DNA of 9,024 nt from Spirochaetaceae bacterium (GTDB lineage Bacteria; Spirochaetota; Spirochaetia; Treponematales; Breznakiellaceae), in contig JAIRSQ010000180.1 in the NCBI GenBank assembly GCA_031255395.1, forward strand, positions 1 to 9,024, in the 5' to 3' direction. This document shows positions 1-6,023 of this stretch, piece after piece; within the stretch, counting starts at the first letter, position 1; every line of letters starts with the position of its first letter. Under the pieces are notes generated by a model. The model was not told the origin of the DNA. It saw only the letters and a list, made by a program, of their open reading frames with translations, and ran no database searches. The translations under genes were made by a program, and so were the position numbers.

Positions 1-405
1 CTCGAATCGATCAAGATACCGGACAGTGTTACCAACATCAGTATGCTGGCTTTTTCAAGCTGCGGCAGCCTGCTCACCGTTACGATACCGGACGGCATCA
101 CCGCCATCGAGAGGCAGACTTTTGCCAATTGCACAAACCTTACATCCGTTGCGATACCGGACAGCGTTACTCGCATTGACGACGGGGCTTTTTACAACTG
201 CCGTAGCCTGTTCGCCATTAAGATACCGGACGGCGTTACCGCCATTGGCGAGTGGGCTTTTTCCAGATGCAAAAGACTGATCACGATCAATATACCGGAC
301 GGCCTTACCAGTGTCGGCAGGATAGCTTTTATAGAATGCGGTAAACTGAATCCGGAAATTCGCGACACTATCGAGAGACGCTTCGGAAAGCGGGCGTTCA
401 AATAG
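1..405 (+). CDS. BspA-type leucine-rich-repeat (LRR_5) protein, C-terminal fragment
   Basis: The reading frame is open from base 1 to the TAG at 403-405, so only the last 134 residues of a longer protein are visible. It consists of five consecutive 23-residue units (bases 1-69, 70-138, 139-207, 208-276, 277-345). Each follows the pattern L-x-x-(I/V)-x-I-P-D-(S/G)-(V/I/L)-T-x-(I/V)-x-x-x-(A/T)-F-x-x-C. A non-repeat tail of about 19 residues (LNPEIRDTIE...) closes it. This pattern is the BspA/LRR_5 family described in Treponema, Bacteroidales and Trichomonas, where members are often surface-exposed and linked to adhesion or protein binding. No anchor domain or membrane segment is seen at this end. 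Signal peptide and true start lie outside the window. Because the 69-bp units repeat, other frames also stay open here; those are shadows. Family assignment is strong, but the specific ligand or role is unknown. Confidence 0.9.
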   Translation, partial: LESIKIPDSVTNISMLAFSSCGSLLTVTIPDGITAIERQTFANCTNLTSVAIPDSVTRIDDGAFYNCRSLFAIKIPDGVTAIGEWAFSRCKRLITINIPDGLTSVGRIAFIECGKLNPEIRDTIERRFGKRAFK

Positions 406-409
406 GGCA

Positions 410-1027
410 GTGCCGGTGAAAATCAAGATATGCGGGCTGTTCCGGGACGAGGACATCGAATATGTGAACGAGGCGGGGCCTGACTATGCCGGTTTTGTGT
501 TCGCGGGCGGCAGGCGGGGTGTCGATTTTAAGACGGCAGCGCGGCTGCGGCAGTCTCTGGCGGCGGGGATAGAACCTGTTGGCGTGTTTGTGAACGCCCC
601 GATAGACGAGGTCGCGGCACTTTACGCGGACGGCGTGATAAGCCTGGCCCAGCTTCACGGCGGCGAGGACGGGGCGTACATCGCAAGCCTAAAAGAACGT
701 TGCGGCGTGCGGATAATCAAAACCGTACTTTGTCCCCCGCAAGGAATGCCTGTCGTGCCGGTTTGCGGCGAAACGGCGGCGGACTTCCTGCTGTTCGATT
801 CGGGCAGCGGCTCCGGCAAGGCTTTCGACTGGTCTCTGCTCGACTTTACCCGCAAAACGCCGCCGCCTGTCCGCTGGTTCCTCGCCGGCGGCATCAACCG
901 CGACAACATCACCACGGCAATCTCGCTCAACCCGTTCTGCATCGATGTATCAAGCGGCGCTGAAAGCGGCGGCCTTAAAGACCGTGCAAAAATAAAAGAG
1001 CTTGTCGGAATCGCTTGCGGCAACTAA
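410..1027 (+). CDS. trpF: Phosphoribosylanthranilate isomerase (tryptophan synthesis)
   Basis: The enzyme converts N-(5'-phosphoribosyl)anthranilate to the carboxyphenylamino-deoxyribulose phosphate in cytosolic tryptophan synthesis. It is a single (beta/alpha)8 barrel of 205 residues, the usual length. Visible family motifs are KIKICG near the N-terminus with the catalytic cysteine (C8), QLHG at 81-84, LLFD with the catalytic aspartate (D130) followed by a glycine-rich loop and FDW, LAGGI at 158-162, and DVSSGAE at 179-185, the latter two forming the phosphate-binding end. The GTG at 410 opens the longest frame. A second GTG at 416 is attractive because AGGG at 404-407 lies 8 nt before it, and homologues often begin directly with (M)KIKICG. 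The gene starts 4 or 10 nt after the LRR stop, so the two may be cotranscribed by chance of position. No other trp gene is in the window. Confidence 0.95.
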   Translation: MPVKIKICGLFRDEDIEYVNEAGPDYAGFVFAGGRRGVDFKTAARLRQSLAAGIEPVGVFVNAPIDEVAALYADGVISLAQLHGGEDGAYIASLKERCGVRIIKTVLCPPQGMPVVPVCGETAADFLLFDSGSGSGKAFDWSLLDFTRKTPPPVRWFLAGGINRDNITTAISLNPFCIDVSSGAESGGLKDRAKIKELVGIACGN

Positions 1028-1065
1028 AAAGGCTGTGCCATATTCCGTTCATTCGCGGCGGCGGC

Positions 1066-1494
1066 TCATTGAGGCATATTTTCAGAAGCGGTTACTGCCT
1101 GCGCCATTGACGGGTAGACGCGCAGTTCGTTTTCTTTGACCCAGCCTTTGTAACTGCCGTACGCGAGAACCCATGTTTCAGCTTTGTCATCCTTTACAAC
1201 GGGGCGGCGCTCCAGTATTTCCACAATCGAGCCTTTACGGAGAAACCCCAACGACTTGCCCTCGTCCCCGCGTTCGTCCAGGATGCGCGTGTAATTCGCG
1301 TTTACAACGCCGTAGCCTATCGTCGAGCGGGACAGGGGTCGCGTTACCGGGATTACTATCTCGTTTTGAAGCGAACTCCGCTTGCAGCCGTACAGCAAAA
1401 TCGCCCCGCACAGCGCAAACAGACAGAACGCCATGAAATAAACAGGACCCCTTTTTACGCTGCGCCCGGGCGTCAAGCGTCCCGTACCCGTCAT
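1066..1494 (-). CDS. SH3-domain lipoprotein, probable
   Basis: The protein has 142 residues. A basic N-terminus (RSVKRG) is followed by a hydrophobic stretch at about 18-35 and a lipobox-like LYGC ending at C37, so a membrane-anchored lipoprotein is likely. Residues of about 62-127 resemble a bacterial SH3-like domain: an ANYTRILDERGDEG segment, LRKGSIVEILE, then WVLAYGSYKGWVKENEL. Such domains often bind peptidoglycan or act as periplasmic scaffolds, but the ligand here is unknown. The start ATG overlaps the stop of the upstream Nudix gene (ATGA, 1491-1494). A GGAG about 8 nt upstream is a possible ribosome binding site. A later ATG (residue 21) would remove the positive charges of the signal, so the first is preferred. 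Lipid attachment is inferred from the motif only, with tyrosine at -2, which is less usual. Confidence 0.7.
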   Translation of the reverse strand: MTGTGRLTPGRSVKRGPVYFMAFCLFALCGAILLYGCKRSSLQNEIVIPVTRPLSRSTIGYGVVNANYTRILDERGDEGKSLGFLRKGSIVEILERRPVVKDDKAETWVLAYGSYKGWVKENELRVYPSMAQAVTASENMPQ

Positions 1495-1886
1495 TTCTCC
1501 GACTCCAGATGCCGTTTTATTCCGGCAAGCAGTTTCATATCGGACGGCGTAAAATCCATAGCCTCGATCTCATCGCAGTCCGCCCATCGCCATTCCGTAT
1601 GCTCGCTAAGAGTGAAATTCCGCGAAAATAACTTTACCTCGAAAGCCTTTAGCAGTCTTCGCCGTCCCTTGTTTTCGAATTCGGCCTCCGCAAGCTGTCC
1701 GCGGACATCCGCCCCCGCGCCGAATTCTTCAAGAAATTCTCGGACAAGCGCCTGCTCGCAGGTCTCCCCGTCCTCGACCTTTCCGCCCGGAAATTCCCAT
1801 TTTCCGCCCATGTCTCCGCCCTCCGCGCGACGGGCAACAAACAGCTTCCCGTCCTGCACGGCGATCCCCGCAACAGAAATATCCAT
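1491..1886 (-). CDS. mutT: MutT-type Nudix hydrolase (8-oxo-dGTP/nucleotide pyrophosphohydrolase)
   Basis: Nudix enzymes cleave nucleoside diphosphates linked to another group; MutT relatives hydrolyse oxidised or unwanted (d)NTPs to monophosphates and protect DNA and nucleotide pools. The 131 residues match the usual length of small MutT/NudG proteins. A complete Nudix box, G-x5-E-x7-R-E-x-x-E-E-x-G, spans G35 to G56, with E50, E53 and E54 as metal ligands by family precedent. It is preceded by the typical KWEFPGGK (29-36). WRWADCDEIEAMDF near the C-terminus matches the closing segment of this subfamily. The ATG at 1886 is preceded by eight T residues and no Shine-Dalgarno sequence. No better in-frame start exists before the TAA upstream. 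It is translationally linked to the SH3 lipoprotein by an ATGA overlap. The fold is certain; the exact substrate (8-oxo-dGTP or a cytidine nucleotide as for NudG) is not. Confidence 0.88.
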   Translation of the reverse strand: MDISVAGIAVQDGKLFVARRAEGGDMGGKWEFPGGKVEDGETCEQALVREFLEEFGAGADVRGQLAEAEFENKGRRRLLKAFEVKLFSRNFTLSEHTEWRWADCDEIEAMDFTPSDMKLLAGIKRHLESEK

Positions 1887-1917
1887 AAAAAAAATGTAGC
1901 ACGCGCGCTCAAGTTAG

Positions 1918-1945
1918 AGAATAGGGGTAGCGCCGCCTTTTGCAA
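1918..1945 (-). promoter_or_regulatory. Possible promoter for the mutT-lipoprotein unit
   Basis: On the minus strand TTGCAA (1945-1940) and TATTCT (1923-1918) are separated by 16 bp, giving four of six matches to each sigma70 box. Transcription would start near 1911, about 25 nt before the mutT ATG. The match is modest and could be chance. Confidence 0.3.
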
Positions 1946-2103
1946 TTCAGATTTCGAACGCATATACGGCACTGTTTGCCGGCTAATATAATGAAGGATG
2001 AGCAGTGATGCCGCCGATAGGCGATTGTTAGTTGGCTGGGTAGGCGGGCTTTTGTACGAATGAGGAATGGCATCGAGTGGAAATTACGAGTCGGCCTTGG
2101 GGT

Positions 2104-2269
2104 CGTCATTGCGAGCCCTAAGGGTCGCCCCGAAAGCTACGCTTTCGGCATGGGAAGAGAGCGATGACACGGATCCAAAACTTCCACCGGCGAAGCAATC
2201 CAATCCAATGTCAGGACTGTCCGTCTGGATTTGCTTCGCTCGGCAATTTGCCGCTTGCTCGCAATGACG
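2104..2269. repeat. Intergenic repeat with 13-bp terminal inverted repeats (CGTCATTGCGAGC)
   Basis: The ends CGTCATTGCGAGC (2104-2116) and GCTCGCAATGACG (2257-2269) are perfect inverted copies. Inside are a hairpin CCGAAAGC-TAC-GCTTTCGG (2130-2148), an inverted pair GCGAAGCA (2190-2197)/TGCTTCGC (2232-2239), and a short palindrome CGGCAATTTGCCG (2241-2253). The end sequence and the GCGAAGCAATCC/GGATTTGCTTCGC parts match, from memory, a dispersed non-coding element found between genes in many unrelated bacteria. It has no transposase and resembles a MITE or a structured intergenic repeat. Short open frames crossing it are not believable genes. Confidence 0.8.
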
Positions 2270-2401
2270 GCCTTGATGGGAGGGGTTGAAAAGAGGGCTT
2301 TTGGAGGGAGATATAATAACTAAACTGTAGGCTTTCACCCATGAGAACGGTAGGACGGCGCGGTCAGCGTCTGTACATCCCTCTTTTTACACAAGCTTTA
2401 T

Positions 2402-2439
2402 GGGAAATATTACGGACATAAAGAAGAGGCAATATTCCC
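2402..2439. repeat. Inverted repeat just upstream of the -35 box, possible operator
   Basis: GGGAAATATT (2402-2411) and AATATTCCC (2431-2439) are complementary over nine pairs with one bulged A, separated by 19 nt. The right arm ends two bases before the TTGACA of the promoter at 2442. The position suits a regulator-binding dyad. It could also be a chance AT-rich palindrome; no regulator gene is nearby. Confidence 0.35.
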
Positions 2440-2441
2440 TC

Positions 2442-2470
2442 TTGACAGAAATTCGCGCTTATGCAATACT
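2442..2470 (+). promoter_or_regulatory. Sigma70-type promoter for the methyltransferase/transporter operon
   Basis: A perfect TTGACA (2442-2447) is followed after 17 bp by AATACT (2465-2470), with TG at 2462-2463 giving an extended -10 (TGc-AATACT). Transcription is expected to begin near 2477, exactly where the first long stem of the leader begins. This agreement between promoter and fold strengthens both calls. Confidence 0.7.
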
Positions 2471-2476
2471 GAAAAC

Positions 2477-2721
2477 GCTTAAGGGAATGGCTTGCCGGTA
2501 CAGGGTTTGAAAATCCTTTTGACAGGTTGATATTCGCTTAAGTCCGGTTGCTGTGGCAGCCTGATACATATATATTCTAGAAAGATGCGGACAGGAAGTC
2601 CGTATTTTAAGAGTTGAAGCTCGATTACTCGCTTGAAGGCATAATTTTGCCTTGCGGTACAGTAGTCGGGCTTTTTTATTCGAAAGAGATTGCAGGGGGT
2701 ATCTATTTTGGCAGGAGGAAT
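2477..2721 (+). promoter_or_regulatory. Structured 5' leader, candidate attenuator or riboswitch of unknown class
   Basis: About 245 nt lie between the predicted transcription start and the methyltransferase ATG. Hand folding gives four helices in order. The first is 2477-2489 with 2531-2543 (one G.G mismatch, two end wobbles), enclosing a small GGGTT/AATCC hairpin (2503-2516). The second is GGTTGC/GCAGCC (2546-2561), and the third is ATGCGGAC/GTCCGTAT (2585-2605). The fourth is a terminator-like stem at 2617-2673 with a U-tract. GTCCG at 2542-2546 could pair instead with CGGAC at 2588-2592, offering an alternative fold. CGCTTAAG occurs at 2476 and 2535, with CGCTTGAAG at 2630. CTTGCCGGTACAG (2491-2503) recurs as CTTGCGGTACAG (2651-2662). 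I see no conserved core of cobalamin, SAM, TPP, T-box, FMN, c-di-GMP or NiCo RNAs. Regulation is inferred from structure and placement only. Confidence 0.5.
2617..2677 (+). terminator. Intrinsic-terminator-like hairpin in the leader, before the methyltransferase
   Basis: AAGCTCGATTACT (2617-2629) pairs with AGTAGTCGGGCTT (2661-2673) over 13 positions, two of them G-U. It is followed by an unbroken T-run at 2672-2677. The enclosed arm contains a smaller hairpin AAGGCA/TGCCTT (2636-2653). Lying about 45 nt before the start codon, it is placed to stop transcripts in the leader unless an alternative fold prevents it. Confidence 0.55.
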
Positions 2722-3405
2722 ATGAAAACAAAAAAAACAATTGACAGTGCCGTGAAAAAGATTGGAGCTTACTGGGATGAGCGATCTTCGACATTTGACG
2801 CTGAACATGACACGGAAGACAGGAACGCCTGGGAATCCGCGTTGGAAAAACTTTTAGGCAAAGACAGGAGTAAAACAGTCCTCGATCTGGGAACAGGCAC
2901 CGGTTTTCTTGCAAATATGACCGCACGTATGGGATATCCGTCAATAGGGATAGATGTATCGCAGAAAATGATGCGTCTTGCCATTGTTCATGCGGCGGAG
3001 TGTGGCTCAAACGCTGTTTTTATGCGAGGCAATGTATTGGAACTTCCATTTATGGATGAAACGGTGGATTTTATCGTCAATTCCCGCCTGCTGTGGACTA
3101 TGCTTACGCCGGATTCGTGCGTCAAAGAATGGCTTAGAGCAGTAAAACCCGGCGGCAGTATTTATTGTTTCAACAGAATGAAAGAGGGCGTAGGCATTGT
3201 GTCCAACAACAGTGATCCTGTTTATCGTGACGAAGAAGTGCGCGACTTGCTCGCTATACAAAATGCCCGGATGGACGAACTTATCATTCTGTTTGAACGG
3301 AACGGACTGGATCAAGTCAGGCTTGAAAAACTGCCCGGCCTAACCCGTCCGGAATTTGATTATGATCCATGGTTTGTTCTGGCAGGCTCAAAACCTGCGG
3401 CTTAA
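2722..3405 (+). CDS. Class I SAM-dependent methyltransferase
   Basis: This is a soluble enzyme of 227 residues expected to transfer a methyl group from S-adenosylmethionine. Motif I is VLDLGTGTGFL (53-63), the acidic residue for the ribose lies in GIDVS (76-80), followed by GNVLELPF (103-110), VDFIVNSRLLW (115-125) and VKPGG (141-145). This is the Methyltransf_11/UbiE-like core. An N-terminal YWDERSSTFD (18-26) precedes the fold. The frame remains open back to a TTG at 2614, but that extension covers the leader terminator and has no ribosome site. The ATG at 2722 follows GCAGGAGGAAT and is clearly preferred. The gene is first in the unit that continues with the ABC importer, 83 nt downstream. 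The methyl acceptor is unknown: a small molecule taken up by the transporter is possible, while a quinone or protein acceptor is not favoured by context. Confidence 0.88.
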   Translation: MKTKKTIDSAVKKIGAYWDERSSTFDAEHDTEDRNAWESALEKLLGKDRSKTVLDLGTGTGFLANMTARMGYPSIGIDVSQKMMRLAIVHAAECGSNAVFMRGNVLELPFMDETVDFIVNSRLLWTMLTPDSCVKEWLRAVKPGGSIYCFNRMKEGVGIVSNNSDPVYRDEEVRDLLAIQNARMDELIILFERNGLDQVRLEKLPGLTRPEFDYDPWFVLAGSKPAA

Positions 3406-3444
3406 ATATCATCAAATTAGGTCAATTTAGCTGGCCTTAACATT

Positions 3445-3463
3445 AAACGCCGAAGGCGTTTTT
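3445..3463 (+). terminator. Intercistronic hairpin with T-run between methyltransferase and binding protein
   Basis: AAACGCC (3445-3451), loop GAA, and GGCGTTT (3455-3461) form a perfect 7-bp stem running into TTTTT (3459-3463). A near copy of the distal part, GGCGCTTTTTAG, follows at once. It could end part of the methyltransferase transcripts or protect the 5' end of a processed mRNA for the binding protein. I found no convincing separate promoter between it and the next gene. Confidence 0.6.
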
Positions 3464-3488
3464 AGGCGCTTTTTAGGAGGAATATTTT

Positions 3489-5057
3489 ATGAAAAAGACA
3501 TTTTTTGTTATGTTGGTTTTTGTGTCTTTGCTCACTGTGGGCTGTTCGAGAACCCGTACAGTGCTTTCCGTGCCGCCGGGCGAAGAAAAAGTTCTGCGAA
3601 TAGCGTACCCCGATACGTTGACAACACTGGATATTGTAAACGGTTCCGCCGCTACCATGCTGTTGGAAATTGCCGGTGTGGTTCAAACTCTTGTCGCCGT
3701 GGACTCTAATTTTATTTTGCATCCTTCTCTGGCGGTATCGTGGGAACGCGCCGACGATACAACATGGTTATTCAAACTACGAGACGATGTTATGTTCCAT
3801 GACGGCACACCATTTAACGCCGAAGCTGTTAAATGGTGTTTCGACAGGAATTTAGAGGAAAACGTTTCGTTCTCGCGTACAACGGGCATAGCCTCGTCCT
3901 CTGTTATTGATGAGTATACAATTCAATTTGAAACCACGGTAAAAACCGGCGAACTTCCTGAAGCTTTGACAAATGTTGCCGCCGCTATAGTGGCAAAATC
4001 ATCGTTGGACGCTTCAGGAGAATTCGTCCGCGCCGTAGGAACCGGCTACTTTATGCAGGATGATTTTGATGTTTCCCGCGGTATATTCTCCTGTATACCT
4101 TACGGCGGGTATTGGGAAAAAGACGTAAACTCGAGCGTTTCCAAAAGAATTGTTTACAGCATGACTGATTCTTCTACCCGCTCTTTAGCAGCGCAAAGCG
4201 GTGAAATTGATATAGCGTCGGATGTGCCTTTCAGCGACATTTCGAGCCTGTCAAACGCAAAAGGAGTGCGCGTAGAAAAATTCTACACTGCCCGGACGTA
4301 CTTCTTTAGTTATAATCTTAACAAGGAATATCTTAAAGATACAAATGTAAGAAAGGCGCTTGTCTATGCTATTAACAAAAAAGAAATAGTGAATGACGTG
4401 TTACTTGGCGTGGGACAGGTTCCCAAAGGCATTTATATGGACGGCATGCCATGGTCAAATAGCGATGTTGACACCTATGAATACGATGTTGAAAAAGCGA
4501 AATCACTGCTTGCCGGAGCAGGATTTCGGGACAGCGACGGGGACGGATTTTTGGACAAGGACGGCAAACGGCTTTCACTGCGCATAATAACCGGGTCGCG
4601 CCGTCCTGGGAATTCGCTGATAACGCAAGCGGTTCAGGGATATTTTGCGGCTATAGGAGTCGAGGCGCAGGTTGCCGTGCTTGACGGCAACGCTTCAAAC
4701 GAAGCCATAAAAAATAATGAATACGATTTGAATTTAAGCTCCGCCGCAACCGCGTACATTCCGTCGGCATCATATTACTTGTATCAATATTATCATTCAG
4801 ACAGTGTTAACGCGAAGAATATCGCTTACGCAAATCCCGAATTGGACAGGCTAATCGATCAGTGCAGGGGAACAATCGCGTCAGAGGAAAAATACGATTT
4901 AAGCAAACGCGCTCAGGCTGTCGCACAAAACGATGTCGCCGTCTATACCGTAGCGCTTTATGGCGCCGTATTCGTGCTTTCGGACAGGATAAAAAATTTC
5001 AGCTACAGCGCGGCTGTTCATGATTTTATTGTACCGTATAGCGCCGATTTAAACTGA
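3489..5057 (+). CDS. ABC importer substrate-binding lipoprotein, SBP_bac_5 (peptide/nickel) family
   Basis: This is the solute receptor of the importer encoded downstream. Of 522 residues, the first 18 form a signal peptide (MKKTFF then a hydrophobic core) ending at lipobox LTVGC with C19. Threonine at -3 is unusual outside spirochaetes. The family signature of cluster C binding proteins is clear: PSLAVSWERADDTTW (79-93), LRDDVMFHDGTPFNAEAVKW (97-116), RKALVYAINKKEIV (288-301), and YDVEKAKSLLAGAGF (332-346). The acidic, glycine-containing loop DSDGDGFLDKDG (348-359) is common in this family. AGGAGG at 3475-3480, 8 nt before ATG, gives a strong start. The next gene starts 18 nt after the stop. 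Ligands of this family include di- and oligopeptides, nickel or metal chelates, haem and sugars. Nothing visible fixes the ligand here. Confidence 0.93.
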   Translation: MKKTFFVMLVFVSLLTVGCSRTRTVLSVPPGEEKVLRIAYPDTLTTLDIVNGSAATMLLEIAGVVQTLVAVDSNFILHPSLAVSWERADDTTWLFKLRDDVMFHDGTPFNAEAVKWCFDRNLEENVSFSRTTGIASSSVIDEYTIQFETTVKTGELPEALTNVAAAIVAKSSLDASGEFVRAVGTGYFMQDDFDVSRGIFSCIPYGGYWEKDVNSSVSKRIVYSMTDSSTRSLAAQSGEIDIASDVPFSDISSLSNAKGVRVEKFYTARTYFFSYNLNKEYLKDTNVRKALVYAINKKEIVNDVLLGVGQVPKGIYMDGMPWSNSDVDTYEYDVEKAKSLLAGAGFRDSDGDGFLDKDGKRLSLRIITGSRRPGNSLITQAVQGYFAAIGVEAQVAVLDGNASNEAIKNNEYDLNLSSAATAYIPSASYYLYQYYHSDSVNAKNIAYANPELDRLIDQCRGTIASEEKYDLSKRAQAVAQNDVAVYTVALYGAVFVLSDRIKNFSYSAAVHDFIVPYSADLN

Positions 5058-5075
5058 GTTAGGCTATGTAACGGC

Positions 5076-6023
5076 ATGGCAAAATATCTCGTAAAAAGAC
5101 TCGGTACAGCGCTTCTTGTTTTATGGCTTGTAGGCACGATGACTTATTTTACTTTACACGTTACACCGGGCGATATGGCGAACGCTATAGTTATAGCGGT
5201 ATGGGGGGAAGAATCAGTAACGGAAGAAACGCTTTCTAGAGTACGCTCAAAATTTAATCTGGAACGGCCGGTATACGTTCAATACGCGGATTGGATGATA
5301 AACGTTTTCCAAGGCAGGCTTGGAACTTCGTATAAATACAACAAACCGGTAAGTTATATGCTTTCAATACGCCTTCCAAATACGCTGCTTCTTGGCTTTA
5401 CCGCGTTTTTAATTTCCGCTTTAATTTCGATTCCCGGAGGCGTAGCAAGCGCTCTTAACCATAACCGGTTTTTTGATCATGCGAGCAGGATTATAACGCT
5501 TTTTTTATCGTCATTCCCGTCTTTCTGGGTAGCGTTGATTATGATAATTGTTTTCTCTATACACTTAAGAATTCTGCCGGTAAGCGGAATGAATGGCATA
5601 AAGAGCATAGTCCTGCCGGCTCTTACGTTGTCAATAGGCATGACCGCTACAACAACAAGAATGATGCGGTCAAGCATGCTGGATGTTCTTGGCCAAGATT
5701 ACATACTCACTGCGCAGGCAAAGGGATTAAAAAAAGCGGTCATCATCAGACGCCACGCTTTCAGAAACGCTTTTCCGCCTATTATAACGGTGATGGGGCT
5801 GCAAATAGGACATATTCTTGGCGGTGCCGTGGTCATCGAAAATATTTTTTCATGGCCCGGGGTTGGTGAGCTTTTTATTTCCTCTCTCAATGCAAAAGAT
5901 GTCCCTATGATTGAAGGCTGCGTTATCGTTATTGCGTTCGGTTACGCTATTATTAATGTTATTGTTGATATTATCTATGTTTTTGTCGATCCTAGAATCA
6001 AATTTTCAGGCGGAGGGAAGTAA
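5076..6023 (+). CDS. ABC importer permease, DppB/OppB/NikB type
   Basis: This is the first inner-membrane subunit of the importer, 315 residues, the usual size for the DppB group. Hydrophobic segments lie at about 9-29, 103-125, 137-162, 176-193, 234-254 and 282-304, consistent with six membrane spans. The cytoplasmic coupling (EAA-type) loop is QDYILTAQAKGLKK (207-220), followed by RRHAFRNAFPPIITVMG. ENIFSWPGVGELF (255-267) and DPRIKF (305-310) are typical C-terminal marks. LGTSYKYNKPV (82-92) matches the periplasmic segment of the family. The ribosome site before the ATG at 5076 is poor, so translation may depend on coupling to the binding-protein gene. Its stop overlaps the next start by one base (TAATG). 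Confidence 0.94.
   Translation: MAKYLVKRLGTALLVLWLVGTMTYFTLHVTPGDMANAIVIAVWGEESVTEETLSRVRSKFNLERPVYVQYADWMINVFQGRLGTSYKYNKPVSYMLSIRLPNTLLLGFTAFLISALISIPGGVASALNHNRFFDHASRIITLFLSSFPSFWVALIMIIVFSIHLRILPVSGMNGIKSIVLPALTLSIGMTATTTRMMRSSMLDVLGQDYILTAQAKGLKKAVIIRRHAFRNAFPPIITVMGLQIGHILGGAVVIENIFSWPGVGELFISSLNAKDVPMIEGCVIVIAFGYAIINVIVDIIYVFVDPRIKFSGGGK

Larger units (their letters stand above)
1887..2441. other. Gene-free intergenic region between mutT and the methyltransferase leader
   Basis: No frame here has convincing coding character: open frames are short and lack ribosome binding sites and family motifs. Apart from the weak minus-strand promoter, the 2104-2269 repeat and the 2402-2439 inverted repeat, I see nothing definite. 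TATAAT occurs at 1987-1992 and 2312-2317, but neither has a -35 box at proper spacing on the plus strand. Bases 1946-2103 and 2270-2401 remain unexplained. Confidence 0.6.

Noticed and set aside
1..345. CRISPR or tandem DNA repeat array
   Set aside because: The regular repeats are coding, diverged at the DNA level, 69 bp apart, and explained by LRR_5 protein repeats.
26..456. Additional open frames over the LRR gene on both strands
   Set aside because: They arise from the periodic 69-bp repeat units being open in other frames; only the frame ending at 405 gives a known protein pattern.
1028..1065. Shared terminator between trpF and the SH3 lipoprotein gene
   Set aside because: The 38-base gap has no stable stem followed by a T-run on either strand.
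2067..2338. Short open frames on both strands around 2067-2338
   Set aside because: They run through the intergenic repeat, whose inverted structure keeps several frames open; no ribosome site or protein family is visible.
2487..2510. Seven-codon leader peptide (MACRYRV) in the first leader stem
   Set aside because: AGGG abuts the ATG with no spacing, the codons show no run of a regulatory amino acid, and nothing supports translation.
2477..2616. Cobalamin riboswitch, suggested by AAGGGAAT and TTGAAAATCC
   Set aside because: The conserved CCCGCAACUG-type core and the closing AGACCUGCC-type box are missing and the order of parts does not fit.
2614..2721. N-terminal extension of the methyltransferase to a TTG at 2614
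   Set aside because: The extra 36 codons overlap the leader terminator stem, have no ribosome site, and lie outside the methyltransferase fold; ATG 2722 has AGGAGG just upstream.
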